A program made the translations under genes and the position numbers. A stretch of 64,000 nucleotides of DNA from Silene conica (Eukaryota; Streptophyta; Magnoliopsida; Caryophyllales; Caryophyllaceae): the NCBI GenBank assembly GCA_029255685.2, contig CM055311.2:59919048-59983047 (forward strand). The letters are read 5' to 3'. The notes beneath the pieces were generated by a model. The model saw only the letters and a list, made by a program, of their open reading frames with translations, searched no databases and was not told the origin of the DNA. This document shows positions 41,600-54,318 of the stretch, piece after piece; positions within the stretch are counted from its first letter, which is position 1, and each line of letters opens with the position of its first letter.

Positions 41600-42772
41600 T
41601 GTAGGAAATAATTTCTTAAATTACTTATAAAAGTATTAATCATATTAATAATGCCAAGGATTATATCAAAAACGATTCAATAAAACCTCAATTGCAAGAA
41701 TTAAACAGTCAAGAATATAGAATTAACCTTTAGTCCTATATGAGATCGGTCTAAGAACAACCTAGTATAAACCCAAACTTCAAGGTAGAAGTTCTCCTTA
41801 GATTGCACCCAAGATGACTGAGAAAGATCCCTCAAAGCTCCTCCTAAATTACTACTCTTTCCGATTTCTTGTGTTGTTCCCTTTTGATATTAACACAAGA
41901 AATAAGGAAATCAGTTTGGACCACACAATACACATGACCCCACATGAAATTGATTTTGGACCACATAAAGTTGTTCAAAAGAGGAAAGAGGGAATATCAA
42001 TGTTATTAGACCAAAACGGAAAGGGGAATATCATAGGAAATCGGAGGTAGTATTAAATATTTTAGAGGATTTGTTTTGGGATTTTAAGATGATAAAACTA
42101 ATCAAAGAGAACAAGAGAGAAAACAACTTATGTTTTTCATGCTTGTACCACACGGCCGAAATCCCTTCTTATAGGGTTTTGGTTTGTGTTGGTATTGTAC
42201 TTCTATTAGGAAACCTCCTTATATTATAATATTCTAAGTCAGTTTCCTGGAAACCTCCTTATATTATAATATATTCTAAGTCAGTTTCCTTATTCCGAAT
42301 TTCCTTAAAATATCATACATATTTTAATAATTTTCGGTGTACAATTATAATTCCCGGAGAACATTAATTACTTATCTTATAATTAATTAACCCAATTATA
42401 TTATTCTAAAATATCATATATTAAAATATAATTAATAAATATAATATTCATATATATTTAATAGAATTAACATTTAATTCATTTCTCCTAATTATTATTA
42501 ATTTTTTATCATCTACTTAACTACATTTAGCCAAGTTTAACATTTACGTAATTATATCAATATATAATCACATTTCTCAGTACTATCCTATAAGTGTGAC
42601 CTTTAAGGATCAGCTAATTATCGCCATCATATGACAATAACGTCAAACTACTAGTGAGCCAATCGTTACCGATAAACGTTAACCAACTGATTAATATACT
42701 AAGTATCCCTGTGTGATCCTATAAAAGATTTATTCAAATAATCACACACTTTGGAGGACATTTACTCCAACA
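41600..42772 (-). mobile_element. 3' LTR of copia element B, carrying a MITE (1173 bp)
   Basis: Plus-strand start TGTAGGAAATAATTTC, end ACTCCAACA. After subtracting the 196 bp MITE and its TA duplication, the length is 975 bp, equal to the other LTR. A PPT (minus-strand AAGTGGGAGAT) lies at 42773-42783. Confidence 0.9.
41855..42050. mobile_element. Stowaway-like MITE inside one LTR of element B, 196 bp
   Basis: Termini CTCTTTCCGATTTC and complement CTACCTCCGATTTCC are flanked by TA at 41853-41854 and 42051-42052. The other LTR shows the empty site AAATTACTATTAA at the matching place, so the insertion is directly demonstrated. Confidence 0.85.
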
Positions 42773-43543
42773 ATCTCCCACTTGTCCTACAAATGTGTGT
42801 GCGATTACGATTCTCATATCCATAAATTATTCTCCCACTCAATGGAAGACAAATTGCAAAGTCCCACCTTACAAGGTCGTATCTCCCAAGTAATCATATC
42901 AAGAGTGGTTTTCTCGACTAGAGAGTAACATAACTGATACGAATCATATTCGAGCATGGCCATGCGTTTAAGTTATTACTCCTCGAGTGGCCCTGAGAAA
43001 TGTATATAAAACCTGATAAAGGCTGGATATTTTCCTTGACTTATAACCTGTCGATGGAAGCACAGCATGAAATGGCCCGGTAAAAGTCCGATTGACCTCC
43101 TTTTACGGTGCGACCTAGGACAGAAACCTAAACCACCCAAAAACTGTCTATATCGCATGAAATAAACAATGGTCAAAAGAACCGACTTTAGGAATCACAA
43201 TAGACGTCCCATCCATGGCCAGGCACCTAATGTTTCTTAACATTTAGGACTCTATGTTGTGGTCACTATGTCTTATGCGATATCATATACCCATACTTGT
43301 TATTGATCAGTCAAACGCTTGACTTATGGAATATTGAACCTTTCATCCTTCAACTAACAAAATAATCACCTGAGTTATCAGCTCATATTGGTGTTTACGG
43401 ACAATGCGGACATATAAAGTAAAACAGTTCACTGTGTGGTGTTCAAAATTGTCATACAATCCACATGTAATACAATATAAGGAAATTCAATGATTTTATT
43501 AAGTAATAATTGAAATGATCAAATATCAATCAAATAATGTTTA
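42773..43543 (-). mobile_element. PPT and 3' untranslated region of copia element B
   Basis: About 770 bp between the RNase H stop and the LTR. Minus-strand AAGTGGGAGATTG sits at the LTR edge as polypurine tract. No frame of interest. Confidence 0.75.
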
Positions 43544-44788
43544 TTACAACTCTGGACCACGTTTTATCCCTATGGATGAGATGTGCCCTTCATGTTTATT
43601 ATGCGGTAGTGCCTTAGTCAGCGAATCTGCAATGTTGTTATCCGTTCCAATCTTGCACAACGCTATCTCCTTTTCCTCTATGTAATCTCTTATCAGATGA
43701 ACTTTTCTGAGTACATGTTTAGATTTGTTGCTAGACTTAGGCTCCTTAGCCTGGAAGATGGCACCACTGTTATCACAATAAAGGGTGATTTGATCTTTCA
43801 CACTAGGGACTACCTTTAGTTCTTGTAAGAAATAACGCATCCAAATAGCTTCCTTTGCAGCTTTGGAAGCTGCCAAGTACTCAGACTCTGTTGTAGAATC
43901 TGCTGTGACGTTCTGCTTGGAACTCTTCCAGCTGACTGCTCCACCATTAAGAATAAAGACAAAACCCGACTGAGATTTGGAATCATCACGATCGGTTTGG
44001 AAACTAGCATCTGTGTAACCTTTAGCACATAGCTCCGTGTTTCCACCATATACCATAGCCCAATCCTTAGTCCTTCGTAAGTACTTAAGGATGTTCTTGA
44101 CGACTATCTAATGACTTTCACCTAGATTATTTTGGTAACGGCTGACCATAATCAATGCATATGCCACGTCTGGTCGTGTGCACATCATGGCATACATGAT
44201 CGACCCTACTGCCGAAGCATAAGTTATCCGACTCATGCGTTCGGTTTCTTCCGGTGTTGTAGGTGATTGTTTCTTACTCAGATGCACCCAATGAACAACA
44301 GGAAGGTAACCTCTCTTGGAGTTTTTCATACTGAATATGTCAAGAATCTTATCTATATAATCTTCTTGACTCAATGCCAACATCCTTTTTGATCTAACTC
44401 TATAGATACGGATGCCTAGAATCCTCTGTGCCTCACCCAAATCTTTCATTTTGAAATGGTTCTTTAACCATGTCTTAACCGACGAGAGCATGAGAATGTC
44501 GTTTCCAATCAGTAGTATGTCATCTACATACAATACTAGGAACACAATTTTACTCCCACTTGACTTTATATACAGACATGGTTCTTCGACACTTCGAATG
44601 AATCCGTTCTGTTTTATCACGTCATCAAAACGATGATTCCAACTCCGTGATGCTTTCTTAAGTCCATAGATGGAACGTTTAAGCTTATACACTTTCTTAG
44701 GATGTTTATGATCGATGAAACCCTCAGGCTGTATTATATACAGTTCTTCTTCCAAAAACCCGTTTAGGAAGGCGGTTTTCACATCCAT
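43544..44788 (-). pseudogene. RT (second half) and RNase H of copia element B
   Basis: Minus strand from 44788: [10 protein letters not shown] with the first RT Asp, [10 protein letters not shown], and [12 protein letters not shown] (YVDD catalytic pair), then the CTRPDVAYA block. A stop near 44109 separates RNase H (44056-43544): KGYTDASFQTD, SGFVFILNGGAVSWKSSKQ, STTESEYLAASKAAKEAIW, CDNSGAI, and KHVLRKVHLIRDYIEEKEI, which is complete. The protein parts are well kept apart from the stops, suggesting moderate age. Confidence 0.9.
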
Positions 44789-46347
44789 TTGTCAAATCTC
44801 ATAATCATGAAATGCGGCTATCGCTAAGATAATCCGAATAGATCTAAGCATTACGACTGGAACAAATATCTCATCATAGTCCAACCCGTGTACTTGAGTG
44901 AAACCTTTTGCCACCAATCGTGCTTTATAAACATCTGGTTGTCCATCTAATGCACGCTTTATCTTATAAAGCCATTTGCACTAAAGGGGTCATACCTTTT
45001 CAGGCAAATCAACCAAATCCCATACTTGATTCTCTTGCATGGAATCTATTTCGGACTGCATGGCTTCGAGCCATAGCTTGGAGTCAGGTCATGGCTCTAT
45101 TGTAGGTAGCTGGTTCGTTACTCTCAAGGAGTAAAATATTTTCGACACCACCTTCCTCAACGATACCAATGTATCGGTCTGGGGGGTGAGAAACTCGAAC
45201 CGATCTCCTAGGTTCCTCTGGAATGGATACATGGAAGGAACACTTTCTTCCATCACACTGTTGGTTTCTGGTTTTTGAACCTCTGAGAGATCAAAAGTTC
45301 TACTACTCTGTATGTTCGAGAGAAACTCTTTCTCTAAAAACTTCGCACTAGCCGCTACAAACACTCTTTGTTCGGTAGATGAATAAAAGTAGTGACCAAA
45401 AATTCCTTTTGGATAACCTAAAAAGTAAGTCTTGACCGATCGTGGGCCTAGCTTGTCTTCGTGTCTGCACTTGACATAAGCTTCACAGCCCAAACCCGAA
45501 TAAAAGACAAGTCAGGAACTTGTCCTTTCCACATCTCATATGGAGTCTTGTCCGCTGCTTTAGTCGGACTTTGGTTAAGTAGTAGAGCAGCTGATTGAAG
45601 AGCAAATCCCCATGATGAATCAGGCACAACCGTGTGACTCATCATGGATCGAACCATATCTAATAAAGTTCGATTTCTCCGTTCGGATACACCATTATAT
45701 TGTGGTGTTCCAAGTGGAGTTAACTGCGATACAATACCACAGTCTTTCAGGTGTTGATCAAACTCAGTCGAAATATACTCCCCACCACGATCATATCGAA
45801 GTGCTTTTATCTTCCTATCCAATTGGTTCTCAACCTTATTTTGGAATTCCTTCAACTTGTCAAAGGATTCACTCTTATGTTTCATTAAATAGACATACCC
45901 GTATCTACTTAAAGCATCCGTAAAAGTGATGAAATATCTATAGTCGTCTCTTGCTGTGATTGTCATAGGACCACACACATCTGTATGTATGAGTCCTAAA
46001 AGATCACTAGCTCGCATTCCAATACCTTTAAAGGAAATACGAGTCATCTTTCCGATGAGACATGATTCACACGTACCAATTGATTCGTAATGAAATGGTG
46101 GTATTGACCCATTCTTAATGAGTTTCTCTACGCGTTTTTTATTGATGTGTCCCATTCGACAATGCAATAAATACGTTTGTTCTTTATCACCTATTTTAAC
46201 CCTTTTATTATTCACATGATAAACCTCGGTGGTTTGGTCTAAAACATATATTCCATTTACGGAAACAACCTTTCCATAAATCATATCGTTTAATGAAAAA
46301 TTACAACAGTTGTGCTTAATATTAAAACAAAATCCTTCCGTATCCAA
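44789..46347 (-). pseudogene. Integrase and RT N-terminal part of copia element B
   Basis: Minus strand from 46347: the GAG-pre-integrase/HHCC zinc region (LLHCRMGHINKKR...CESCLIGKM), then the catalytic core with HTDVCGPM (Asp), RYDRGGEY (Asp; the usual Ser is Tyr) and NGVSERRNRTLLDMVRSMM (Glu). A one-base shift at about 45485 moves the frame to GCEAYVK...FLGYPKG...VFVAASAKFLEKEFL. The RT start ([30 protein letters not shown]) lies at 44800-45090 with further stops. Confidence 0.88.
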
Positions 46348-46574
46348 AACAGAGATAGAAATAATGTTTTCGACAAACTAGGAACAAAATAACAATTATT
46401 TAAAAATAACGCGAAACCACTAGGTAGTTTGAGTACATAAGTTCCTATGGAGACAGCTGCAACCTTTGCTCCATTTCTAACACGAAGGTCTATGTCCCCC
46501 TTCTCAAGTTTGCGGACGTCCCTTAAACCCTGCAAGTGATTATACAAGTGAGAACCACAAGCAGTATCAAATAC
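46290..46574 (-). pseudogene. Protease region of copia element B
   Basis: A TGA at about 46575 replaces the tryptophan expected before VFDTACGSHLYN. The frame then gives LRDVRKLEKGDIDLRVRNGAKVAAV and LFLNNCYFVPSL before a frameshift into integrase. The active-site triplet reads DTA rather than DTG, as is often seen in this copia group. Confidence 0.75.
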
Positions 46575-47558
46575 TCATGTTGTTGAACTTGCATGGTTTA
46601 TTTCAATCATATGAATAAATGAAGATATACCTGTGGCCGTCACACGTCCAGCCTTGATATCCTCGAGGTACTTAGGGTAGTTCCTCTTCCAATGCCCAGA
46701 CTCGTGGCAATGGTGGCACTCTCCCTCTTTCCCTTTGCCCTTAGCTTTGGCCTTTGAGTTACTGGTCTCACCAGGTCCACTCTTGGGCTTAGGCTGCTTC
46801 TTTTTGAACTGAGGCTTCTTAACATCTAAGAGAGCCTTTGCCTTTCCCTTCCCTTTCCAATTAACTTGTATGACAAGGACGTCCTTCTTAGCACTCACAC
46901 TCAAATTGAGATCTTTCTCAGCTTGCACGAGCAGAGAGTGGAGCTCATGAAGACTTTTCTTCATGTCATTCATGTTATAGTTCACCCTAAACTGGGTGAA
47001 CCCATCATGAAGAGAGTGTACGATTCGGTCTACAATGACTGACTCCTCAATCTTGCAACCAAGAGACTCCAGAACTTCCACATTCTCAATCATCTTGAGG
47101 ATGTGTCGGCTAATAGCTTGGCCCTTAGATAGTTTAGCTTCGAAAAAGCATACTGCTGCGTCATACCTCATGATTCTCGGAGCTTGCGAGAATTCATTGG
47201 TAAGGGTGGTGAAAATCTTATTTGCACCTTGTGAAATGAAGCGGCGCTGCAAATTGCTTTCCATTGCATAAATAAGTACGTTCATAATCGCACCAGCTGC
47301 ACGAACGAACTCATCATATGCAGTTCGTTGGGCTCCAGTTCTTGCAGTTGGTTCAGCCGGAATTGGCTCAACCAAATACTTTAATTTACCATCAGCAATG
47401 GTAGCATTCCATAATGCTGCCTCCCTATCGGTAAAGTTACTCCCATCATTCTTAAGGCGGGAGTTCTGATTGTAGGAGATGTGGTCCATAAAGGAGCGTA
47501 ACCACGACTCCCTGGTGAGGGTGGCGCTAGGGCCCGTAGATGCATTTGCATCAGTCAT
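46575..47558 (-). pseudogene. gag of copia element B
   Basis: From ATG 47558 (MTDANAS; an in-frame ATG lies further upstream at 47606) about 327 residues are open. A UBN2-type gag core (KLKYLVEPIPAEP, AMESNLQRRF, RYDAAVCFFEAKLSKGQAISRHILKMIENVEVLESLG) is followed by a lysine-rich linker and a zinc knuckle CHHCHESGHWKRNY, in which the fourth ligand is Tyr instead of Cys. Otherwise intact. The single gag-pol stop follows. Confidence 0.88.
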
Positions 47559-47606
47559 TTTAATAGCAGATATTAGATGATCTACAAATGAGAAAATAAA
47601 AAACAT

Positions 47607-49568
47607 GAGAAACCATTGAATTTAAAATCTTTTTAAACAAAGATGTACGACATAATATAATCGATCTCACTCAAACAATTATATAATGTATCCCAAGACC
47701 CAAATCCCTATTTGGTGAGTTAACCCTTTAACTGGTTCTACATTAGAACTCTTAGTCGACAAATTTCTTAAATATATCTATTAGTCCACAATGACTTCAA
47801 TAACTTGATTGAATCATTGTGTTGAGTTCAACTAAGTCACAACACACTACTTACCCGAGGTAGAAGGGGTCCATATGGAGATAACAACATGTCCTATATA
47901 CCCACCGACGAACAAGGGATTCATAGTTGTTTGATTTAGAAAGGCTAAGTTCTCAATTTTATGTAGAGTGAGATCTCATCACTTTTTAAACTCATTTAAG
48001 TGAACTATTTGAGATGAGTAGGAATAAGTGATGGCATAAATAAAACATCATATGTCAAAATGCAAAATCTTAGTATGACCTATCCTTGAAAAACAGTAAA
48101 TACAACTTGGAATCCAATCACATGGACCCTAGAAACTTCATGGATCACCGTTCTTCATCTCGTGATATAAACTGGAAATAGAGACCCGGACGCACCAAAC
48201 TCTTCTTCTTCTTCTTCTTCTGCTTCTTCTTTATTCTAAGCTATTACAATACAAATCCTATTTACATTTGATCTAAAAATAAAGAATAAATAAAATACAA
48301 AGCGGAGATGCGAGATCTCATAAATTACATCACTTGATTACTTTCCACCATTACGGAAAAGTAACCCAAAAACTAAAGCCACACTAGATTACATAATTAA
48401 ACTTGACAACAATTGTAAAAATGATACATTCAACCTTTATTGAAAAACAATATCATTAACAATATAATAAAAACATTCATAATGCAATATTATCCAAACC
48501 ACCGTTAACCTTAAAAAACATGTCACACATGTAAACCATAATCCAAGTAAAATCTAAACAATTTTAGAATTTAGTAAGTATCATCTATTAGATATAATAA
48601 ACTTTTTAAAATAAATAAATGATTAAATAACCGAAAAATTATCAAATAATTTTCGTTTATTTCCTTACTTTCCACGACAATTACACGTTTTTCTTTCTTT
48701 CGAAAAAATTGTTACAATTACAAAACATCTTTTATAGTTTAGTTAATATAAATATTATCTCATAATATAAATAAAAAAGAAAACAAATAAATTAACCCTA
48801 AAATCCAATTTTACGGTTTTAATATCCCTTTTATTTTGTTATCTTTATATATTTGTTCTAATTATAAATCTTTATTTATAATTTAGTTAATACAAATATC
48901 ATTATATAATATTAATAATAACAAAAGCAACAAATCACAAAATTAAGGAAAGGGCCAAAAAAATAAAACTCACGGTCCAAAAATACACGTTTTTTTTTTT
49001 AAAAAAAAATTAGGCAATAACACATATTATCAAATAATGTCATGTACATCAACATCTTTATAAGATATTCTACTATTTCCTTAAATAGTATAATCAAGGT
49101 AGAAATAGATTTTTGAAACTTTACTAATTTGTGAACTTTCTTAAAATTACTCATAGTAGCACAAAAATCATCTCATAATTTATGTGTTATAGTTCTAATC
49201 ATATTAGATCTTAAAAATTTCCAAATATTGTCATTAAGGTTAACTTTTAATTCATATGAACAATATCCATTCATCTTAACAATTTAAAACAAATCAATCT
49301 AATTCTAAAATTATGTTGATTGAAGTTTTAATAAACATTGATCTATATCATTGTTATTAGCATCATATGATAATTATTTTAACAATTAAAATAACTAAAT
49401 AAAAAAAACGAAACAAAAAAAAAACGCCGTGAACCATAGCCGTGACAATCACGGAAAAAAAAATTTCAACCGAGAAAAATTTTGAACCGTGAAAAAAAAA
49501 CTTGGGCCGTGGGATTTAATTCTCAATTAATTATCAAAACGATTTTGAACAATGACTTTGATACAACT
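47607..49568 (-). mobile_element. 5' leader of copia element B with primer site
   Basis: About 1.96 kb without coding frames between the 5' LTR and gag. Minus-strand TTGTATCAAAG directly after the LTR end is a degenerate initiator-Met primer site. A (CTT)n-like run lies at about 48202-48232. Confidence 0.75.
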
Positions 49569-50543
49569 TGTAGGAAATAATTTCTTAAATTACTTATAAA
49601 AATATTAATCATATTAATACTGCCAAGGATTATATCAAAAACGATTCAATAAAACCTCAGATCAATTGCAAGAATTAAACAGTTAAGAATATAGAATTAA
49701 CCTTTAGTCCTATATGAGATCGGCCTAAGAACAACCTAGTATAAATCCAAACTTCAAGGTAGAAGTTCTCCTTAGATTGCATCCAAGATGAGAAAGATCC
49801 CTTCAAAGCTCCTCCTAAATTACTATTAATTATTTTAGAGGATTTGTTTAGGGATTTTAAGATGGTAAAACTTATCAAAGAGAACAAGAGAGAAAACAAC
49901 TTATGTTTTTCGTGCTTGTACCACACGGCCGAAATCCGTTCTTATAGGGTTTTGGCTTGTGTTGGCATTGTACTTCTATTTGGAAACCTCCTTATATTAT
50001 AATATTCTAAGTCAGTTTCCTGAACACCTCCTTATATTATAATATTCTAAGTCAGTTTACTTATTCCGAATTTCCTTAAAATATCATACATATTTTAATA
50101 ATTTTCGGTGTACAATTACAATTCCCGGAGAACATTAGTTAATTATCTTATAATTAATTAACCCAATTATATTATTCTAAAATATCATATATTAAAATAT
50201 AATTAATAAATATAATATTCATATATATTTATTAGAATTAACATTTAATTCATTTCTCCTAATTATTATTAAACGTTTATCATCTACTTAACTACATTTA
50301 GCTAAGTTTAGCATTTACGTAATTATATCAATATATAATCACATTTCTCAGTACTATCTTATACGTGTGACCTTTAGGGATCAGCTAATTATCGTTATCA
50401 TATGACAGTAACGTCAAACTACTAGTGAGTCAATCGTTACCGATAAACGTTAACCAACTGATTAGTATACCAAGTATTCCTGTGTGATCCTGCAAAAGAT
50501 TTATTCAAATAATCACACACTGTGGAAGACATTTACTCCAACA
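49569..50543 (-). mobile_element. 5' LTR of copia element B, 975 bp
   Basis: Same ends as 41600-42772 (TGTAGGAAAT...ACTCCAACA on the plus strand). Differences from the other LTR are scattered substitutions and small indels besides the MITE. Confidence 0.9.
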
Positions 50544-50548
50544 CCTAC

Positions 50549-51290
50549 AACAATCCTTCCCGCGCCCATATCCTTCGGTTTAAGGACCGTCTTGAATCCA
50601 TCACCCACACCAACAATATGTCCATCACCGACTATATGCACGCTATCAAAACGCGCACTGATGCCCTCAAACAACTAGGTAGACATGTTGACCCCAAAGA
50701 TATCACGACCAAAGTCCTTTGAGGCCTCGACATTGCCGTCTACAAACCAATCCACGATGTTGTTCGTGCCCGTGATTCACCCATCGATTTTGATGAGCTT
50801 CACGAAAAGCTCATTCAACACGAACTATCTCTCAAACATAACCCAACAGCCCCCGTCACCACGACCTTCGCCCCCTCTGCTCACTCTGCCTACCACCGCA
50901 ACTCCAACAATAACCGCCAGCCATATGTCCCATGCAACTTCACCTATACCCAAAACCAATCCAATAATGCACCCAAATCTGATCCAAAGCTCTACAGGGG
51001 CAGATGCCACTACTGTGAGACACCCGGTCATGTTGCCTCAGACAGTGGTCAATTGCAACGTGACTATCCAAATGTCGTCTTCCTTACCCGCAAGAAGAAC
51101 AAATCCTACAACAAACCACAAGCCAACACCGCCACCTCTATTCCTCAACAAAAACCCTGGATTTTTGATACTGGAGCGTGTCATCACATCATCAACGACC
51201 TATCTACTCTCGCTCTCCACTCACCCTATGATGGCCCTGACGACTTAATCATAACGACGGATCCCCCCTCTCTATTTCTCACATAGGTTA
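50549..51290 (+). pseudogene. gag part 2 and protease of copia element A
   Basis: The frame continues in phase from 41599: NNPSRAHILRFKDRLESI, SITDYMHAIKTRTDAL, a stop at about 50720, then FDELHEKLIQHEL. A degraded zinc knuckle is RCHYCETPGHVAS. The protease motif WIFDTGACHHI at about 51158-51190 keeps DTG. Several frame changes occur between 50720 and 51060. Confidence 0.8.
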
Positions 51291-51469
51291 ATTCTCGCTC
51301 ATCACTGTTTCCTCATCCTTATCTTTCACAAACGTTTTATGTGTACCTACTGTGTCTCGAAATTTATTTTTTGTCTCTCAGTTTTGTTCCCATAATAATG
51401 GTGTTGCTCTATTCTCAAATAATTTCTTTGTATAAAGGAAATATCGACAGGAGCGGTCCTTCTTCACGG

Positions 51470-52250
51470 TCGTCTTAAAGATGGTATTTATGAATGCACG
51501 TCTGCTTCTCTTCACGCTCAGCCTGCCCTCTCCGCTTCATCCACAAATTGGCATCATCGACTTGGTCACCTGAATGATGCTACGTTGTAGCTCTTAAATT
51601 CCCAATTTAATTTTCAAATTTCCCAATTCCCCACTTGTATTCCATTCTTAATGAATAAAAGTCATCGACTCCCGTTTTATCAGAATTCCTTGTGTTCAAC
51701 TGTACCACTAAATCTCATTTACTCAGATGTATGGACCTCTTCGCTCCTTTCACACGATTCCTATAAATATTACGTCATATTCATCGACCATTACACTCAC
51801 TATATTTGGCTCTATCCTATTAAAATAAATCTGACACCTTCTCCATATTCAATCGTTGTCTTGCCATTGTTGAAAACTATTTTAACAGCCTTATTAAACA
51901 ATTTTACTCCGACAATGGCACTGAATTTCATAAATTAACTCCTACTCTTCTCGGCACTGCTCTCTCACATCTCACATTCCCTATGCACACACCCGAGCAT
52001 AACTGTTTTGCCGAAATACGCCACCGTCATGTCGTCAAAACCGGTATGTCCCTCTTTACCCACGCTCAATTGCCCACTACCTTCCGGTCACACGCCTTCT
52101 CTGCTACATCATACTTAATTAATCGACTCTTAATTGCCACACTCAACAACGAATCCCCTTATTACAAATTATTCAGTGAGCATCCCAATTATAATAAACT
52201 CTGCAGTTTCGGGTGCCTATGTTTTCCTTAGTTACGACTCTATACCCAAC
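51470..52250 (+). pseudogene. Integrase of copia element A, broken
   Basis: NWHHRLGHLND marks the pre-integrase zinc region. SDVWTSS, KYYVIFIDHYTHYIWLYP, YSDNGTEFHKL and CFAEIRHRHVVKTGMSL carry the D, D, E blocks in different frames (51650-52080). The final block LCSFGCLCFP is at about 52230. Stops and frameshifts are frequent. Confidence 0.78.
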
Positions 52251-52779
52251 ACAAGCTCTAAGCTCGATCATTACAATGTATCTTTTTAGGATACTAGAAC
52301 ACCCAAAGCGCTTATCTTTGCTACGATCTTTCTGCACACCGCCTATAAACTTCCCGGCACGTACGCTTTATTGAAACTGAATTCCCTTACTCACAACTCA
52401 CCTCCACTAAGCCATCTCCCCCTATGGATCCCACCACCTGGTGCACCCTCTTTGTTTCCCTTTTTTCTGCTCTAGTATCAGCCGCCATGACAACCATCTC
52501 TCCCCCACGACCTTCTCTTCTCATTACTCATCTTGTACAGCTGAGCCCATCACCACCACCATGACCCTGGCTTCCTTTGCTCCGACACCCAACCCCGACG
52601 CTCCTACCACGTCTAAAACCTCATCGAGCACCAACACACCCTCCCATAACGTCCCCATCCCACCACCGTCTCCTCTGCCCCATCATGCCGCCACTCGTAT
52701 TTCTCATAATATCTAAAAGCCGAACCCAAAGTATGCAAAAACTGCTACCACTCAACCCAACCTGAACCATCACATCACA

Positions 52780-54316
52780 CCCAACAACGTTAAACATGCC
52801 CTCATTGATCACCAATGGAGAGCTGTCATGCTTGCGGAACACGTGGCATTGATACGGAATGATACTTGGACTCTCATTCCCCAGTCCACTACTCACAACA
52901 TTGTTGGCTGCAAATGGGTATTTCCCATCAAATATAATCCCGATGGTACTCTTAAACAATACAAAGCACGCCTCGTTGCCAAAGGTTTCCATCAGCAACC
53001 CGGTATTGATGTTTCCGAGACATTCAGCCCGATTATTAAACCGACAACAATCCGTCTCCTCCTATCTCTCGCAGTAAACCAAGGGTGGTCTCTACGCTAA
53101 ATCGACATAAATAACGCCTTCCTTCAAGGTAGACTTTCCCAAACAGTTTATACGGCACAACCCCCTAGTTTCATTGACTCCTCTAAATTCGATCATGTGT
53201 GTAAATTGGTCAAGCCCATTTACGGACTTAAGCAATCCCCGAGAGCGTGGTTTATCGAACTTCGCACTTTTCTGCTGAACTTTGGTTTTCGCAATTCATT
53301 ATCAGATTCTTCACTCTTTATTTACTCTCGTGGTTATGTTCGGTTATTTGTTTGGTCTATATAGACGACATCATTGTGACCGAGACCAATCCGACTGATA
53401 TTCAAGATTTTATTTCTAGTGTCTCGGCACGGTTCTCTCTTAAAGATCTCAGACCTCTATCGTATTTTCTCGGCATTGAAGTCACTCCAACTTCATCTCG
53501 CCTTCATCTCAACTAATCAAAGTATGTGTCTGATCTTATTACACGTTACAATATGGATGAGTCGCGCTCTGTTATTACACCTATGTCCACCCAATATCCC
53601 CTGGTCAAGAAACCTGATAAACCAACTAAAGATGCTACCACATATCGTGCTCTAGTTGGCAGTCTTCAATATCTCTCTTTAACCCGTCCTGACACATCTT
53701 TTCCCGCAAATAAACTAGTTGAATACATTGCTCATCCAACGGCTGATCACTGGGTTTTTCTCAAATGCTTGCTTCGCTTTCTCAAGGGCACCGCCAATAA
53801 CGGTATTCAACTACGTCGAGCAACACCACCTTACCAAAACGCCTACTGTGATGCTGATTGGGACCGTGACACGAATGACTATGTCTCAGCATCTGGCTAT
53901 ATCGTCTACCTCGATCGCAATCTCGTCTCCCGGTCGTCAAGGAAACAACATGCCCTCTCTCGCTCAACATCTGAAGCCGAATTCCGAGACATAACTGATA
54001 CAACAGTTGAGGTTCTATAGTTTCGTTCCCTTCTTGATGAGCTCAACATTTCCACAACAAAACCCCCCGCAATTTACTGTAACAATCTCGGTGCAACTCA
54101 TTACTCAGCTAATCCATCTTTCACTTCCTTATGAAACATCTCGTCATCGCCTTCCACTTCGTTCGTGAGCAAGTCCAATTGGGCACAATTCGTGTTCAAC
54201 ACATTAGTGGAGACGACCAGCTAGCTGGTATACTTACCAAACCTCTGCCTAAGGCCCGTTTTATCTCACTTGTGTCCAAGGTAGGTCTAACGCTCCGCCC
54301 ATCCGTCTTGTGGGAG
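52780..54316 (+). pseudogene. Reverse transcriptase and RNase H of copia element A, broken
   Basis: [24 protein letters not shown] and [30 protein letters not shown] open the RT (52870-53070). A stop precedes DINNAFLQG (53101). YGLKQSPRAW and LVYIDDIIVTETN (YIDD catalytic pair, frame-shifted) follow, then the FSLKDLRPLSYFLGIEV block, YCDADWDRD, STSEAEFRDITD and the RNase H end KHLVIAFHFVREQV...DQLAGILTKPLPKARF. At least three frame changes and four stops. Confidence 0.85.
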
Positions 54317-54318
54317 CA

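Larger units (their letters stand above)
41600..50543 (-). mobile_element. Ty1/copia element B, full-length structure, minus strand
   Basis: Two LTRs (41600-42772 and 49569-50543), a perfect 5 bp target duplication, a PPT next to the left LTR, a primer site next to the right LTR, and gag, protease, integrase, RT and RNase H in copia order on the minus strand. The structure is complete, but coding is broken by several stops and frameshifts (see parts). It sits in gag of element A in opposite orientation. Confidence 0.9.

Noticed and set aside
50484-52765. Pro/Thr/Ser-rich frames overlapping copia A gag and the integrase-RT linker
   Set aside because: Out-of-frame readings of C-rich retroelement sequence; the gag and RT motifs are in other frames.
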